A DNA stretch of 64,000 nucleotides, taken from contig OX104130.1 of NCBI GenBank assembly GCA_944470555.2, positions 72,793,160 through 72,857,159 on the forward strand, read 5' to 3'. Within the stretch, counting starts at the first letter, position 1, and each line of letters begins with the position of its first letter. Positions 1 through 11,344 of the stretch are shown one piece after another. The DNA is from Heterobilharzia americana. Lineage: Eukaryota; Platyhelminthes; Trematoda; Strigeidida; Schistosomatidae. A program made the translations under genes and the position numbers. The notes below the pieces were generated by a model that saw only the letters and a list, made by a program, of their open reading frames with translations, was not told where the DNA came from and searched no databases.

Positions 1-300
1 TCCGGTTCTTGAATATGGATTCGGCGGGCTGAGGGGAGTTGACATAAAGTGCTACCCCACCCCCTACAAGCCTTCCTGTCCCTGCGAAACAGGATGGTGT
101 TGGCAGATGTCAGCTTCTGATTTGACATGTCAGGAGAAACCCATATCTCATTAACACCACTGGGGTTAGTACAAGTGTCCCTACTTGGTTCCGGCAGCCG
201 GTCTGGTTTGTTCGGTAAGCCTTGTACATTTGTACAGATGCAGTTTATGCTGTCTACTTGGAAGGCAATGCCTGCGCCCTCTCTGTTTTCCAGGTGGCTG
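1..300 (-). pseudogene. CR1-like non-LTR retrotransposon ORF2, start of endonuclease domain (cut by window edge)
   Basis: Read on the minus strand, this stretch holds the N-terminal part of an ORF2 that leaves the window at position 1. The clearest sign is GGGVALYVN at about 38-66, the motif of apurinic-type endonucleases of CR1/LINE elements, with an FRRDR-like or FAGTGR segment just before it depending on frame. Stops and a frame change lie around 100-130, so it is decayed. It follows ORF1 (430-1786) in the usual CR1 order. Reverse transcriptase would lie left of the window. The endonuclease would nick target DNA for target-primed reverse transcription. Confidence is good for the element class, low for exact ends. 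Confidence 0.6.
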
Positions 301-429
301 GCTGAATCCCCAGGCGTGGGGGCTGGGAATGTGCCAAAGTGCTGCCTACCAATGTACCGTTCCCTGCCTCTTCACCGCTTTTGGCATCTCAGCAGTCTTC
401 CAGAGGTATAACTGCTTCCAGATTTTCGT

Positions 430-1790
430 TCTACGACCTGCCAGGCTGCATGCAGGCTCCTGATGGAAGGCGATTTCTATCTGCCCAGGAAGCCCCCAGT
501 GTGGATGTTGCCACTTGAGGAACCACTTTGATCACCCCTGATCTGGGGCCATCGTCTTTTTGGGTATTCCTGAAACTTTTTGGGTGGTTACTTCCTTGAG
601 GTTCATAGTATTCTTGAAGAACTTCCACTAATATCCTCGTTGCCCGGGTTTTCTGGCATGCCTCGCACTATCAGGCTTCTTCCTCTAAAGCAGGCATCAC
701 GATTGTCGTCAGGCAGATTCTTTAAAACCCTATCCCTCAGAATGTGGGATGTCTGGCAGTATCCTTACTTCACCTTCAGCTCTTAGCGCGTAAGACGCCG
801 AGAGCACATCATCGACATCAGAGGGGTTGGGGAATGTGAGCCTTAAAAAACGGAGCCTGCCCTTGGTTATTGGATCGGTACCACAAGAAACCCTATATGC
901 AGCTACTGGTTTTGTGTGGTCTAGTTTGAGTTTTCTGCATATGTTCTCCCAAAAAGCCCTGTCATTCGTGTCCTGGAGGCTGTATGAGAGATCGGGGTTA
1001 TCTGCCAGGTCCATGACGATCGGAGGACCATTCTGGATAGTGGTCTGTCTTGTCAACCGTTGGCACCTGGTCATTTTTTGTCGGGCTTTCATCTTTCCTT
1101 TAGCTTCGCCCTAGTTCGTGGGCAACACATTCCCTTGTTTAACGAGGCCGCCAGCGACTTGCATGGTCTGCTGTCCATTCCACTTCCTTGCAGACCCAGG
1201 TGTAGCCTTCCTAATTTTCGGATTACCCTGCTTGGTCTCGTTCCCTATGTTTTCCACCTTCCCGGACCCGATGAACTTGACTGGAGTTGAAATTCGGCTG
1301 TTCTTATTTCGCAAAGTGGATGCCCATTTTTCATTTCGAGGATTATTGCTTGGTATGACAGTTTCGTCTTGCACCGCAGCTGTTGATGACAAAATCAGCG
1401 AAGGATCACAGGATAGTTGATGCTATTGGTCTGCTGAAGTGCACAACGTCCTCCATCATACCAGTCTTTTGCCCTTGTTGAGAGACTTGAACACTTCTTC
1501 CGCTACTTAGTTTTCGAACTCCACAACCCTCGTACTTGGGCACTGCTTTTGAGTTTTCCAGCCTCCCCTTTTTATGGTCTGCCGTCAGTCTGTTTTTCAT
1601 TACCGTTAACATGCTGATAATATTCTCAAGAACGTCATCCAGTGCAGATCTACACAAGTGGCCAGGCATGTTGAGCTTGGTGCACTCAGTTCGCTTGACG
1701 TGTGTGCAAGCGCCATGAAACCGCCCGTCGCATGTGTTACATTGCACACTCACCGGAACAGGTTGATGACAGCCCTGCCTTTGCACATCT
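430..1790 (-). pseudogene. CR1-like non-LTR retrotransposon ORF1 (zinc-finger/RNA-binding protein), frameshifted
   Basis: The minus strand encodes an ORF1-type protein in at least three frames. From 1786 to 1406 there is a PHD/treble-clef-like segment (VQCNTCDGRFHGACTHVK, then a further Cys), typical of CR1 ORF1. From 1392 to 1111 comes a basic linker. From 1092 to 730 and again 628 to 431 comes an RRM-like block (RLRFLRLTFPNPSDVDD, then ILPDIPHSEG, then SGVIKVVPQ). ORF1 proteins of this class bind the element's RNA. Frameshifts near 1400, 1100 and 700 make it a pseudogene. Its 5' end lies about 530 bp from the start of the divergently transcribed FBXO8 gene. SR1-like CR1 elements of schistosomes are the probable source, but this is a recollection of the family, not a search. 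Confidence 0.65.
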
Positions 1791-2323
1791 ATTTGGCTTC
1801 CATTGTAGTAAAAAGCACAAAAAGGGTAAAAGGATCAAAAAAATACCTTAGAAAAATCTTGAAAAAGAGTAGAAACCTTGGCGTTATCAGACAAAACCAA
1901 AATTGGAACAGAGGTAAAGCCTCGTTATCCCAGTAAGAAGCGAAAAACTGGTAAAAGTAGGGTAAACATCTAATTAGAAGCCCGATAGAATACTCTCACT
2001 GAAAACCAGAGCTATCGTTGCGTCATGCACAACAAAAGCTAGATTACTAAATCACGGTAAGATTACACTTCTTTTCAAAAAACGCGCCAGACAAGTCAGG
2101 TGACATTCTGAGACGTACCGCAGTTTAATACCAAAAAGCGGTTATTTTTAGAAACTCAGTGTAATATGGGGAGTATAATATCATTGAAAACCTAAATTAA
2201 AAGTGTAGTTGAAACTCTTCTCTTTCTATTGTTTAAAAATACCCATCGGCTGCGTTTGATTCAGGGAAGTCTTGTCCTTGCGATGTGTCCTAAGGTCAAC
2301 GTTGGCATCCAGTTGTTTTTGAT
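1791..2323. other. Intergenic stretch between the LINE and FBXO8
   Basis: No coding exon is recognised here. It must hold the FBXO8 promoter and 5' leader if the start at 2324 is right. An in-frame stop (TAA 2291-2293) lies 33 bases before that ATG with no other Met in between. No convincing TATA box was assigned. Confidence 0.4.
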
Positions 2324-5261
2324 ATGGGCTTAGTTCTAACGTTGCAACATAGTGTTTCAAACACGAAAGGTAGTCTACATACTTATTTGGATATTTTTAG
2401 AGGTTGAAACTTCCTCGAGTGGTCTTCAGCGACCTTCCAAATTCGTGGACTTACATCATTTACCAGCAGAACTTGCACTCAATGTGCTGTCAAGGTTGAA
2501 TGCTACTGATTTATACCTCGCCTCCTGTGTATGGTATGATTTAGCTTATGATGAAGTATTGTGGAGAAGGTATGTTTCTTGTAAATGTTAAGTGGTAGTT
2601 TGTGCAAAGCTTCGTGGCCTTTCTGCTCGGCGTATGAAAATGGAGTATTAAACCGTGAGCCATCATTTCGTCGGTTGTATCTAAAATTGGATGAAGCACG
2701 CCTGACATTTAATGCGGACGCGTTCGAAGTAAGCCTGATATGTTTACTAGTTAGTTAATTAGGGCATGTCGTACATGTTCAAAAACCGTTTGGTCGATGA
2801 TAATGTGGACGACCTTGTGGCGTTTTTCCACAATGCTGTTGGATTGGATCCACTACAGAAACGCAGATATCTGGAGACTAGGTATTCTTAGTTGGTAGGC
2901 TTTTATGTGTACAGACCACAGGTGTTAAGCGAACTAATACAGTTGAAAGACTTCCGGAACCATTCACTTCCAAATGCCTTGCGGAACCTTTTTGCTGAAT
3001 TACCAGTGCTACCAACAGGACCTAGCTCATCAAGTTTTATCCATCTACTGGTCAGTATGTTTTCTGAGAGGTTTACTCAATGTAATCCAGGCCTCGGAAT
3101 GACAAACGGTGTGTGCTAATTCATAATTCCTAAGTTTGTTTTTGTAAGTTATAAACTTTTCCTGTTATAAATTGTGTGTGAAGACCTTCATATTAGCATG
3201 TGAATTGCACTTCTTGGGTCATTATAATGACCGTCAAAAGATAGTCCAGAAACCATGATCAAACCAGCTTATCGGGAAACTGCATTTTTCCAACCGATTG
3301 GACAGCGACGTGCGTTAATAACTTCAGCAAATGTTACCAACCTTTCTGGTGAACGCGTTTAGAAAGAAACTAGATTGGTGTCTGTTACAAAAATCGAAGC
3401 AGGAAAACGCTTATTCCTCTTCTAGGCTGTTCGGTTCAGTAAATTAGACCTTGATAAATGGTAGGGGCACTGAGAATCCTGTTTGTCTACGAAATAAGTC
3501 ATGTCACTTCCGATTTGGATTACGAGTTTGGTTTCTGGAGGTTTTTTTTTTAGCTTGTGTTAAAATAATATCCCTCCTGGGTACAAGTTAGTTTCGATTC
3601 ATGCATGTTAGGTATAATTGTCTGCATAACTTCAACTGTTATCAACTGGGGCAGGCCATCTATTTTAGCATTACCTACAAGTTTGTTGCTTTGTTCCTCT
3701 ATCATACTGACTATAAAGTAGGGAAAACTAAACTACTGAAACTAATAATTAGGTGGTTCGGCGGAGCTCTGTACTTGAAAGATGTTTCTTTATCCTCGTT
3801 TCTCATTCATAGTAATGAAAGCATAGGTAATTTTACAGTGATTCGTGAACATTTTAACACTGTGGTATTGTTGTTTATTTTGATTTATTCGCTTTTCGTA
3901 TGCGCTGTATGAAAGTGCCAATTGTGGTGAGTAGAAATCTGTATTATTTCCAGAACTCTGTACGCATACTGTGAAGTTTCCTAACCAAGATCTATCATTA
4001 TCTGCCAAGTTTTGAAGTACTTTACCAGTAATCAGTAAACTATAGAATAAATGTTTACAATCTACATCAAACTGATTTAACTTGATGGTCAAGATAAGTT
4101 TCAGTTGTCTGATATTCCGTTTTGTTAACTGTCTTTAACTTTTCACTTCTACAACATCTGACTTCTGCCTCATTTTAGTTCTATAATGTAATGCACCAAG
4201 CCATTTAGCGTTTATAAATCCTAAGTTATTTCTAGTGGGTATGTGATGCTACTCTTTAAAGCGATTTTTGAAAGGTAATCACTTGTTCAAAAATATGCCG
4301 CATTTAAGTTCGCTTTATTTTTTGTCACCCTCTAGGGTTAATTGCTATATACTGTTTCTGGATCTGTAATGTAAAAGAAGAACTAGGTCACCAGCTTAAG
4401 GTAGTGAATTTGACGCTGGATTGACTTCCAGTGAAGTCTGCTCTGGAATCCGGTAATGACTCGTTTCCATCTGACAACTAATGGGTTATGACTAGATATT
4501 ATGACCGTTGTGTTTTAAAATTTTTTTAATAACTGCCTAAATATGAATAATTTAAATGGAACTTTTTCCCTTGAAGACGGGTAGAAATATTATAAGGGCT
4601 ACAGTGTAGTTGTACAAAACTCAGATATTTTATGGTTCAGTTAAACACAGTGAGTTGATTTGTTGCTATCCTTTGGTTACCGTATTTTGGACGGGTAGTA
4701 CAGCTAGAATTCTCCTAGAGTAAAATCGAAGCTTTTATTGCAGATCGAGCTATATCACCATTCCTTTTTTCAAGGGTTTCTACGATTACTAGTTAGCAGA
4801 AAGTAGGTTACAGTTGATGTTTTCTCTAACTTATTCAAATCTGTCATCATTACTGATTTGATGATTAACAACCTTGTTTGTACTAGTTCTAGGTAGGAGC
4901 TTCTGCTTTTTTTGACGTCATATGACAAATTGAAAAACAAGTTGTTATCACGTTATTAAACGATGACTAATATGTTATATATGGTTCTATTCTTCTAGAT
5001 GAGGTCTATTTATTGTGCTTTTCAATGATCATGTTATCTGTTGATCTGTGGAGTCCGTCTATAAAAAACAAAATGTCTAAACGTGAATTCATTCGCAATA
5101 CAAGGCAAGTGGTAACCACGGTATCGGATGAATTTCTGGGAAGTCTGTATGATAATGTGTACATCTTTGGACATGTTGTGCTAATTGACTGTCCTGGCCC
5201 TCCTTTTCGTCACCTTGGGGCAAAAGCAGTTCTTGCTAAAAACCAACTTTTGCCATTGTAA
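2324..5261 (+). CDS. FBXO8: FBXO8 orthologue: F-box and Sec7 domain protein, six exons
   Basis: Proposed join: 2324-2369, 2401-2569, 2599-2728, 2763-2881, 2915-3108, 4999-5261 (921 nt, 306 residues plus TAA). All introns are GT-AG and all phases agree. The F-box is at residues 36-78 (LPAELALNVL, LNATDLYLASCVW), then FRRLYLKLDEARLTFNAD, then a Sec7 domain at about 110-285 with FRNHSLPNALRNLF, ERFTQCNPG, MIMLSVDL and NKMSKREFIRNTR, ending DNVYIFGHV. These blocks match vertebrate FBXO8 in order and spacing; human is 319 residues as I recall. F-box proteins link substrates to SCF ubiquitin ligase, and FBXO8 is reported to act on ARF6. The ATG is the first after an in-frame stop. Gly2 with Thr6 could allow myristoylation, as inferred for vertebrates. 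Odd points: four introns of 29-34 bp, no Glu in the Sec7 catalytic loop, and about 26 extra C-terminal residues. The orthology is firm; exon 1 is the least certain. Confidence 0.93.
2370..2914 (+). other. FBXO8: Four micro-introns of FBXO8
   Basis: Introns at 2370-2400 (31 bp, GTAGTC...TTTTAG), 2570-2598 (29 bp, GTATGT...GGTAG), 2729-2762 (34 bp, GTAAGC...AATTAG) and 2882-2914 (33 bp, GTATTC...TACAG). Each carries an in-frame stop or frame change that splicing removes, and each junction restores residues conserved in FBXO8 (for example RSLCK across the second, and RPQVLSEL after the fourth). Very short 5' introns are characteristic of schistosome genes. Confidence 0.85.
3109..4998 (+). other. 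FBXO8: Long fifth intron of FBXO8 (1890 bp)
   Basis: Donor GTGTGC after the AAC G of exon 5; acceptor TTCTTCTAG at 4990-4998. Splicing gives CNPGLGMTN joined to DEVYLLCFS, with the same spacing as the CNPG...YVL segment of cytohesin Sec7 domains. The intron is AT-rich. Open frames at 3601-3912 and 3790-4092 show no recognisable family. No transposon was recognised within it. Confidence 0.8.
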
Positions 5262-7535
5262 GCTTTTTAAATAAGGTAGTCAGCTTCCATTCCACTAACT
5301 GTGATTTATTTCCCCAATCTTATGTTATTTTGTATTTGACATTACATTGTTGCGTAGATTATAACTTCTTTGTATTGTAATTTGTATGTACATCATTGTG
5401 GTTTACTTCTTGAAAAATTCATTCCTGTACTACAGCTTTCATGAAAAATGATTACATGACTAGTTTTGTTTTACCGACTATTGGAAAAAATTCGCTACAG
5501 CCTTACAAATATGTGATCAAACAAAATGGTTTACAAGAAAGAAAACATAATTCTTAGTGAAAATTGTTAGTGATAATATCACTCAAGTCTGCTCAATTGA
5601 CATAAAAAGGTCTCATCAAATCTTCTAAAGACATAAAGTATGTATTCTTATCCTGATAATGGCATTGGGAAGCAGATGGAAACTAAGTGCCTACGCCATA
5701 ATGTACTACTTCGTCTTTCAGTTAGTTTTAGCGATTCGATTTTTAGGCGTTTTAAGGGTTTTAGTCAACATCTGGTGTTCTCCAAACAATCATCAGGTAC
5801 AACATTTTGTAGCTTCATTTCGTTTAGTTTGACAGTGATAAATGTCAAGAATATTTTCAGCACTTTGCTTGGTTAAATTTGAATTCACCATAACAGTAAA
5901 ATATTCACCTTTTGCAGCATCAGTAATAGCAACAAAAGCAGTATGTAGATTAGGGTTGAAAATGAAGTATGGATAAGCGTGAAATAATTATTAGCATTTG
6001 GAAAGTGGAGAAATTTCGGATAAAAATGTCAATCATTTTAAGAGTTGTAAAAGCTTGATAATTGTTACTCTCCTAACTAGAAATGTGCATATCTGAGAGA
6101 ATAATTAAAACAATGATATATCCTATGTATTTGCTCGTCAAATAAATTACGTCTTTCGTCAACAATTTTCGCCTATTTATTCTCTTTTATATCACAGTAA
6201 GCATGTTCACATTCAACTAAAATAATGTGTAACATTTCTCAGATATGTAAATTTGAAATGTCAAAGGAGAATTTATTTTCAGGCTGTGTAAATGAAGTTT
6301 CATAACAAATGAAATATCTAGGTGATTTCCATATTAGTAGGAAACCCTACAGGAACAAAATGTACTTTTAAATAGGTGAGAAAATTTTTTTTCGCTTCTA
6401 TAGCTCGTAGACTAATAAGTCACATGATTTATTGGGTTAACATTGATTTTTTTACCAGTCAGTAGGAAAACAATGTAATTACTACTTGTTATAAAGATAT
6501 AAAAAAAGCTTTTTTCAAGGACTATCTGTAATGCTTATGATTTACTTCCGAATTTTAGTATTTTAAGGTCGAAAAACAATCATATCGCCATTAAATTCGC
6601 AGCTGTTATGTCTTGGGTTAAGATTCATTTTATATACTACGAACAGGATTGGTAAGTAGTAATCGTAACACTTCCAAAATCTGTAGCATTCGGTCTAATT
6701 CATAAATATACGTAAGCTTACTGTTACTGGTATTTGTGCATTATTACGATGTCAGTTAAAATAATGCATAGATTTAGCTTGCTATTCTGTGTGTAGTACT
6801 GTTTTAAGCCGGATTTCTTAAATTGATACCAATTTAATGGATAAAAGTACCTATTAATGACCAGTTGTAACTTGTAAGAAAGTAATTATGAGCTAAGGGG
6901 TTAACTTGCTATACTGTTAGGAGTATCAGAGTGGTTATTCACTAACAAACAACATGTGTCTAAGAAGAATCATTTATTACGTGAAGTCCCAATTCCAAAT
7001 ACCATCTTAACTTCTACCTTCTACATTCTCTATATAGAGTGCAATTTGTTTGAGGAACGGAAGTGACTGTCTCTGCGTCTATCCATATTACGTTCTTTGT
7101 TTTACGGTATTCGTTTATTTATTAGTATCAGATTGCACTATAATGCCGAATTCGAACTTGGTTGAGGTATATTTAAGGGACAAAATTAACTTCAAGTTTA
7201 TACTAACCCTCCAGTTAATACTTGCCTGTAATGTTACGCTTCAGATAGCCCAATTATTTAGTGATAAACATGAAAAGTGTTTAGTCAGTACGAAGTATAG
7301 CATTTACAGTTTGTACAAAAAGGTTGGATTTATAAGTCTTCCTGGAGATATATATTACGTAGGTAATCCATCCAAATCAACATGCCACCAGGCATTACTG
7401 CGTAACGGTCCGAGTTGCTACAGCTCATATCAGTACATCAAATAAGAAGGCAGTGGAGTGAAAGGTGAAGAAAAAAAATTCAGTCAAAAGAAATATAAAG
7501 TACTAAAAGAGAGAAAGAAAGAGTGAGAAAATGGT
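5262..7535. other. AT-rich stretch downstream of FBXO8, no gene recognised
   Basis: This would hold the FBXO8 3' UTR; no clean AATAAA close to the stop was assigned. A 131-codon frame at 7050-7445 has hydrophobic segments but matches no family I know, and AT-rich composition can produce such frames by chance. Left unannotated. Confidence 0.4.
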
Positions 7536-7539
7536 GGGA

Positions 7540-7870
7540 TTCAGCATAGCGTTAAGGTGAGGATAATGTGTGTATACATCTGCGCCGCTGATATCGGTTC
7601 TCAGCCATATCACCTAGAGTCTCCAACCACTGGGTTCTCTTGTCTCGTGAACCTCAACCGGTTAGTCTACATCGCTCCACATGACTCAAACCAACAGTCA
7701 AAGACTTCATACATTGATGTCATGTTTTAGTCTAGCCACCTCGAGTCTTTTTTCAACCTGAACCTACTTCGACCAACATTGTGTGACGAGGCAATCGGTG
7801 ACTAGGCATACGTAACACGCCCCAACCGACAATCGTTTACGACGTTCATCTTCATATAGGGTACAGATCG
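7540..7870 (-). mobile_element. 3' end of a second-family RTE LINE (ORF2 C-terminus)
   Basis: On the minus strand the pieces TWHQ-like/MKSLTVGLSHVERCRL, GSRDKRTQWLETLGDMAENR and RRRCIHTLS can be read across frames. They match the tail after the reverse transcriptase of a schistosome RTE-type LINE, the same family seen at 47.7 and 57.8 kb. Stops and frameshifts are frequent. The element is a 5'-truncated, dead copy. Confidence 0.55.
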
Positions 7871-9599
7871 AAGGAAGTCAATCTTGCATAGGTTGTCATT
7901 ATTTCGATTTAACTTTTATTCTGTAAAATATTTCACAGCTGACAGTATTATAAATAAAGCAATGTGGCCCAACCCGGTACAGCTTTGTATACTAGACTGC
8001 AAACCACACGTAAATACCTTGATGGAACTATTGTGTGTTCAAAATATAATCCAGTCAGTAATTGCAACACATTCTACAACACTGTCCAAGTTTGACCCTT
8101 ATGTTAGTATTGGAAGAGATTATCATGAAGAGACAGTGAATTTGAATTAACAAACGAGAAAACAGTGAACATTGTATTCCATCGAAAATAAAAGTTCTGC
8201 TCTGAAAGGTGTTTCGGTAGTACTATGCAGAAGTTTCAGCTTGCAGTATTGCATCAAAAACACAAGACAATGTTAACCCACAAAATCTCTATGTACAGCT
8301 TTTACCAATAAAAGGAGTGGTTATTATTTATAGTCATTAGCAATAATTAGATTGTCAATACATAGATGATGGCAAGCAAGGTAACCATTAATTCATTTGC
8401 TATTACAAGGTTGATAAATATGTATATTCCTAACACTTTCACATAGGTTGGCAGTTATATAAAGAATTTGGTTGTAGGTTTATACAGTCTTACGTTTGAT
8501 CTGCCTATAAGACTGACAGAAAGCTATAAATGTAGCATATGCCGATCATCTGATAAAGTAACTGGTGCTAGTTGTTTACATGATGTCCGTTAGAGGTACA
8601 CTGCTGCTTCTACTGACAGTCTTCAAAGTTCTACGCAATACAGCATACTATTTTTCCAATAATAGGAAAGAATAAAGGGAGACAGGAGAGAAGAATAGGT
8701 AAGATGCACGAGTTAATAAAATGCTGAAGAAAAGGTTGAGTTATACATGAAACTTAAAGCTTCTGTATGTAAGTGGTCAGGTGGGAGATATTTTGTCAAA
8801 ATCATTGGGATATAGAAAGTCCTAGAAAGATCAGAAAAAGGCACAAAGCAAGTTAGGTCATACCTGTTATCTTCTGTAATACAGCCATTAGTGAGACAGG
8901 GATCGCAAAACGGAAATAGTTCGCACAAATCTTGTTCACCCTTGAAACAAAGACTGATAATCTGACATTTTCAAGAAGTATACAACCATTCAGAGAGGAT
9001 CATAACCCAATATTAGATCAAAAACGAATTAGTGGAGAACAATGTGGTAAAGCGGTAACCGATGCGGGAACTTTCAGATTATCAGCATAGTCGAAAAAAC
9101 TTATTGTAATTGAGCTAAGCAAGTTGTACAGATGGAATGAGAAGACAGTAGTGCAGGTAAATAGGTAACAGGCAGTTCATAGGAACAAAGTCATGCAAAG
9201 TGATATACTCAACATAGTGTTTTTCTCCCTGTGTTGATAAAATGCAGTAGACTGATGAATCAGATTGGTAAGGTGGTACTTATTTTATGCAGTAAAAATA
9301 TGGAGTGCACCAAACAAATGGATGCAGTGGGAAATATTTCTGAGGCTGTCCACAAGTGAAGCATTTATGCACACTTCAGATGACTGATAGGTGAAGTGGT
9401 GTGTAGATATCGTATATAACTGGTAAATAAGGTTTGACTCTTACTCGAGGCTAGTGGTGTTAAATCATTTTGAATGCTGGCCTATATCTTAACTATTTAA
9501 TACAGTAAGACTAGTTCCTAACTGAAATTCCTATTAGTTTTCTAGGCAATTGGTGGAGGGGCCATGATGGTTAAGAACAATTATATTTATCTCACTTGC
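7871..9599. other. No gene recognised
   Basis: AT-rich sequence with short open frames on both strands (for example 7884-8150 and 8713-8928), none with a recognisable motif. No repeat of the families found elsewhere in the window was noticed. Confidence 0.4.
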
Positions 9600-10500
9600 A
9601 TTTGACTATATAAATAACACTGAAGGAGGACTGTCGTCAAGCTATGTGTCTAGAGTTGGCCAAATGTTTACGAATTGGAATGTTAATTGATTTACATTCT
9701 CCTCTCGATAGCCATGTAGGATTGTGCTCAGGGGTACGTTTGAAAAGTGTTCGCTTTGTGCGGCCTATATAACTAGCTCCACAGGAGCAAATAAATTTGT
9801 AGACACGCATTGAGGTGGCCCAAAGCCGCAAGTTGTCCTTAAAGCACACCAGAACCAATTTCTGAGTACAGAAGCTGATTTGTAGCTTCTCAGAGAAGAA
9901 TGTCTTCTTCGGCGATCTGGACAGCCGATTCTTAAGGATCTCTGCTGCCGTATAGCATTCGAAACCAACTTTCATAGACAAGGTCTTCTTTGGAACTGTG
10001 AGTACTTGCACCGTGTTATGTTTTAATTTTTAAGTTCTCAATAAATTCTGATGGGCATCCATTCTGTATGAGAATATTTCGTAGTTTGTCTAACTCATCG
10101 TCGGTAGTATCACTCGTGCAGGTTCTTTTGATTCTTGAAGATAAAGAATGGATCAGATTTCCTTTTTCTGTTAAGTGGCACCCAGCTATGAAAATTCAAG
10201 TGTTATCCATTCCATGTAGGCTTCGTATAAATCGATCTCTGAACAGAGCCATCTGGTCTCCGTTTCCGTAAGACATGGAAAAAATGGAATTCCGAGTTCT
10301 CTTCAAATTCTGATATGAAGTTGATCGATGGGTGACAATAATTGAACTTCTTAACTACAGTTTCAATATCTGTATTTTGACCACATATGATGAATGTAGC
10401 ATCCATATTTCTTTTATATAGGTAGGAAATATCAATTTTTGAATGAAGCACACTATTCTTAAGGTTCGCTATAAAGCAGTCAGTCAGCAGCGGTCATTTG
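9600..10500 (-). mobile_element. Penelope-like element fragment: RT palm/thumb plus GIY-YIG endonuclease
   Basis: Minus-strand reading gives, in order, a degraded LLTDCFIANL motif (about 10490), YLYKRNMDATFIICG (the YVDD catalytic box with Y to N, V to M and the second D to A), FISEFEENSEFHFF and RRPDGSVQRSIYTKP (RT thumb), then a GIY-YIG endonuclease at 9637-9790 with ICSCGASYIGRTKRTLFKR and PIRKHLANSRH. This order is diagnostic of Penelope-like retroelements. The catalytic Asp pair is broken and the frame shifts at about 10000-10200, so it is inactive. The 5' half of the RT is missing. Confidence 0.85.
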
Positions 10501-11340
10501 CTAACGAAAGGTATGCTGAAGGAATCTGATAAGTTTTCTAGTAAGTTTTTGAGGTGTTTTAGTACACAAATCAATGGCTGTTATGTTGTTCTTGTCGTTC
10601 GTTAGTTGAATTGAATTAGTCAGCCATATATTTTCAAGTTTTGTTCATTAAAAAAATACAACACTGATTGTTGTCTAGGTTTGAGAAGCGAAATTTTTCC
10701 AAGTTAACTGATATAACATATTATAAGGTTCAACATCAAAATCAACATTGTGGTAGGATCAAGACAGGTAAAACCTTGATAAAAGAAATGTGACCTGATA
10801 ATTAATTTCCCTGTAAACAACATCTCTATAGTTGATATCGTTGTACAGTGAAGAGTTTGTAATGAATAAAACTAGGAGTTACATCCATTTATCGTTGAAT
10901 ATTGTTTGTTTGAACGCATCCAAGCCGCCAAGAATTTTACTGCTATACTGGTATCCAATATTCCTACGTGAAGCTCACATTACCTGATAAACTCACGTAG
11001 AAATGGTCTATAATGGCTTGCTGAATAATTTCTTTATACCTTGATAGTTAATTATGTATGACCTATATATTATGAAGACGATTGATCATTTGTTGATTAT
11101 TGGAATGTCGATGATCATTAAAAAAGGTGAACTTTCCTATGACTTATTGTAATAAACAATTAAAATATTTCAAGTGGAGAAAGTATGATAGGATCATATG
11201 ATTTTTACACTCATCAACATTTCATTAAGTTTAAATTATTTAATTATGATTTCTTTCATTGTATCAGTTCCAAAAGGGTTACGCAACACCAACTTGAAAG
11301 CTGTTGCAATACTGTAGTTTTTAATCGATAACAAACTGTA
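10501..11340. other. No gene recognised
   Basis: AT-rich stretch between a PLE and a fold-back SINE. No coding potential or repeat was recognised. Confidence 0.35.
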
Positions 11341-11344
11341 CATT

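Noticed and set aside
7050..7445. 131-codon open frame with hydrophobic segments
   Set aside because: No recognisable motif and in AT-rich DNA; such lengths occur by chance. No splice or conservation evidence.
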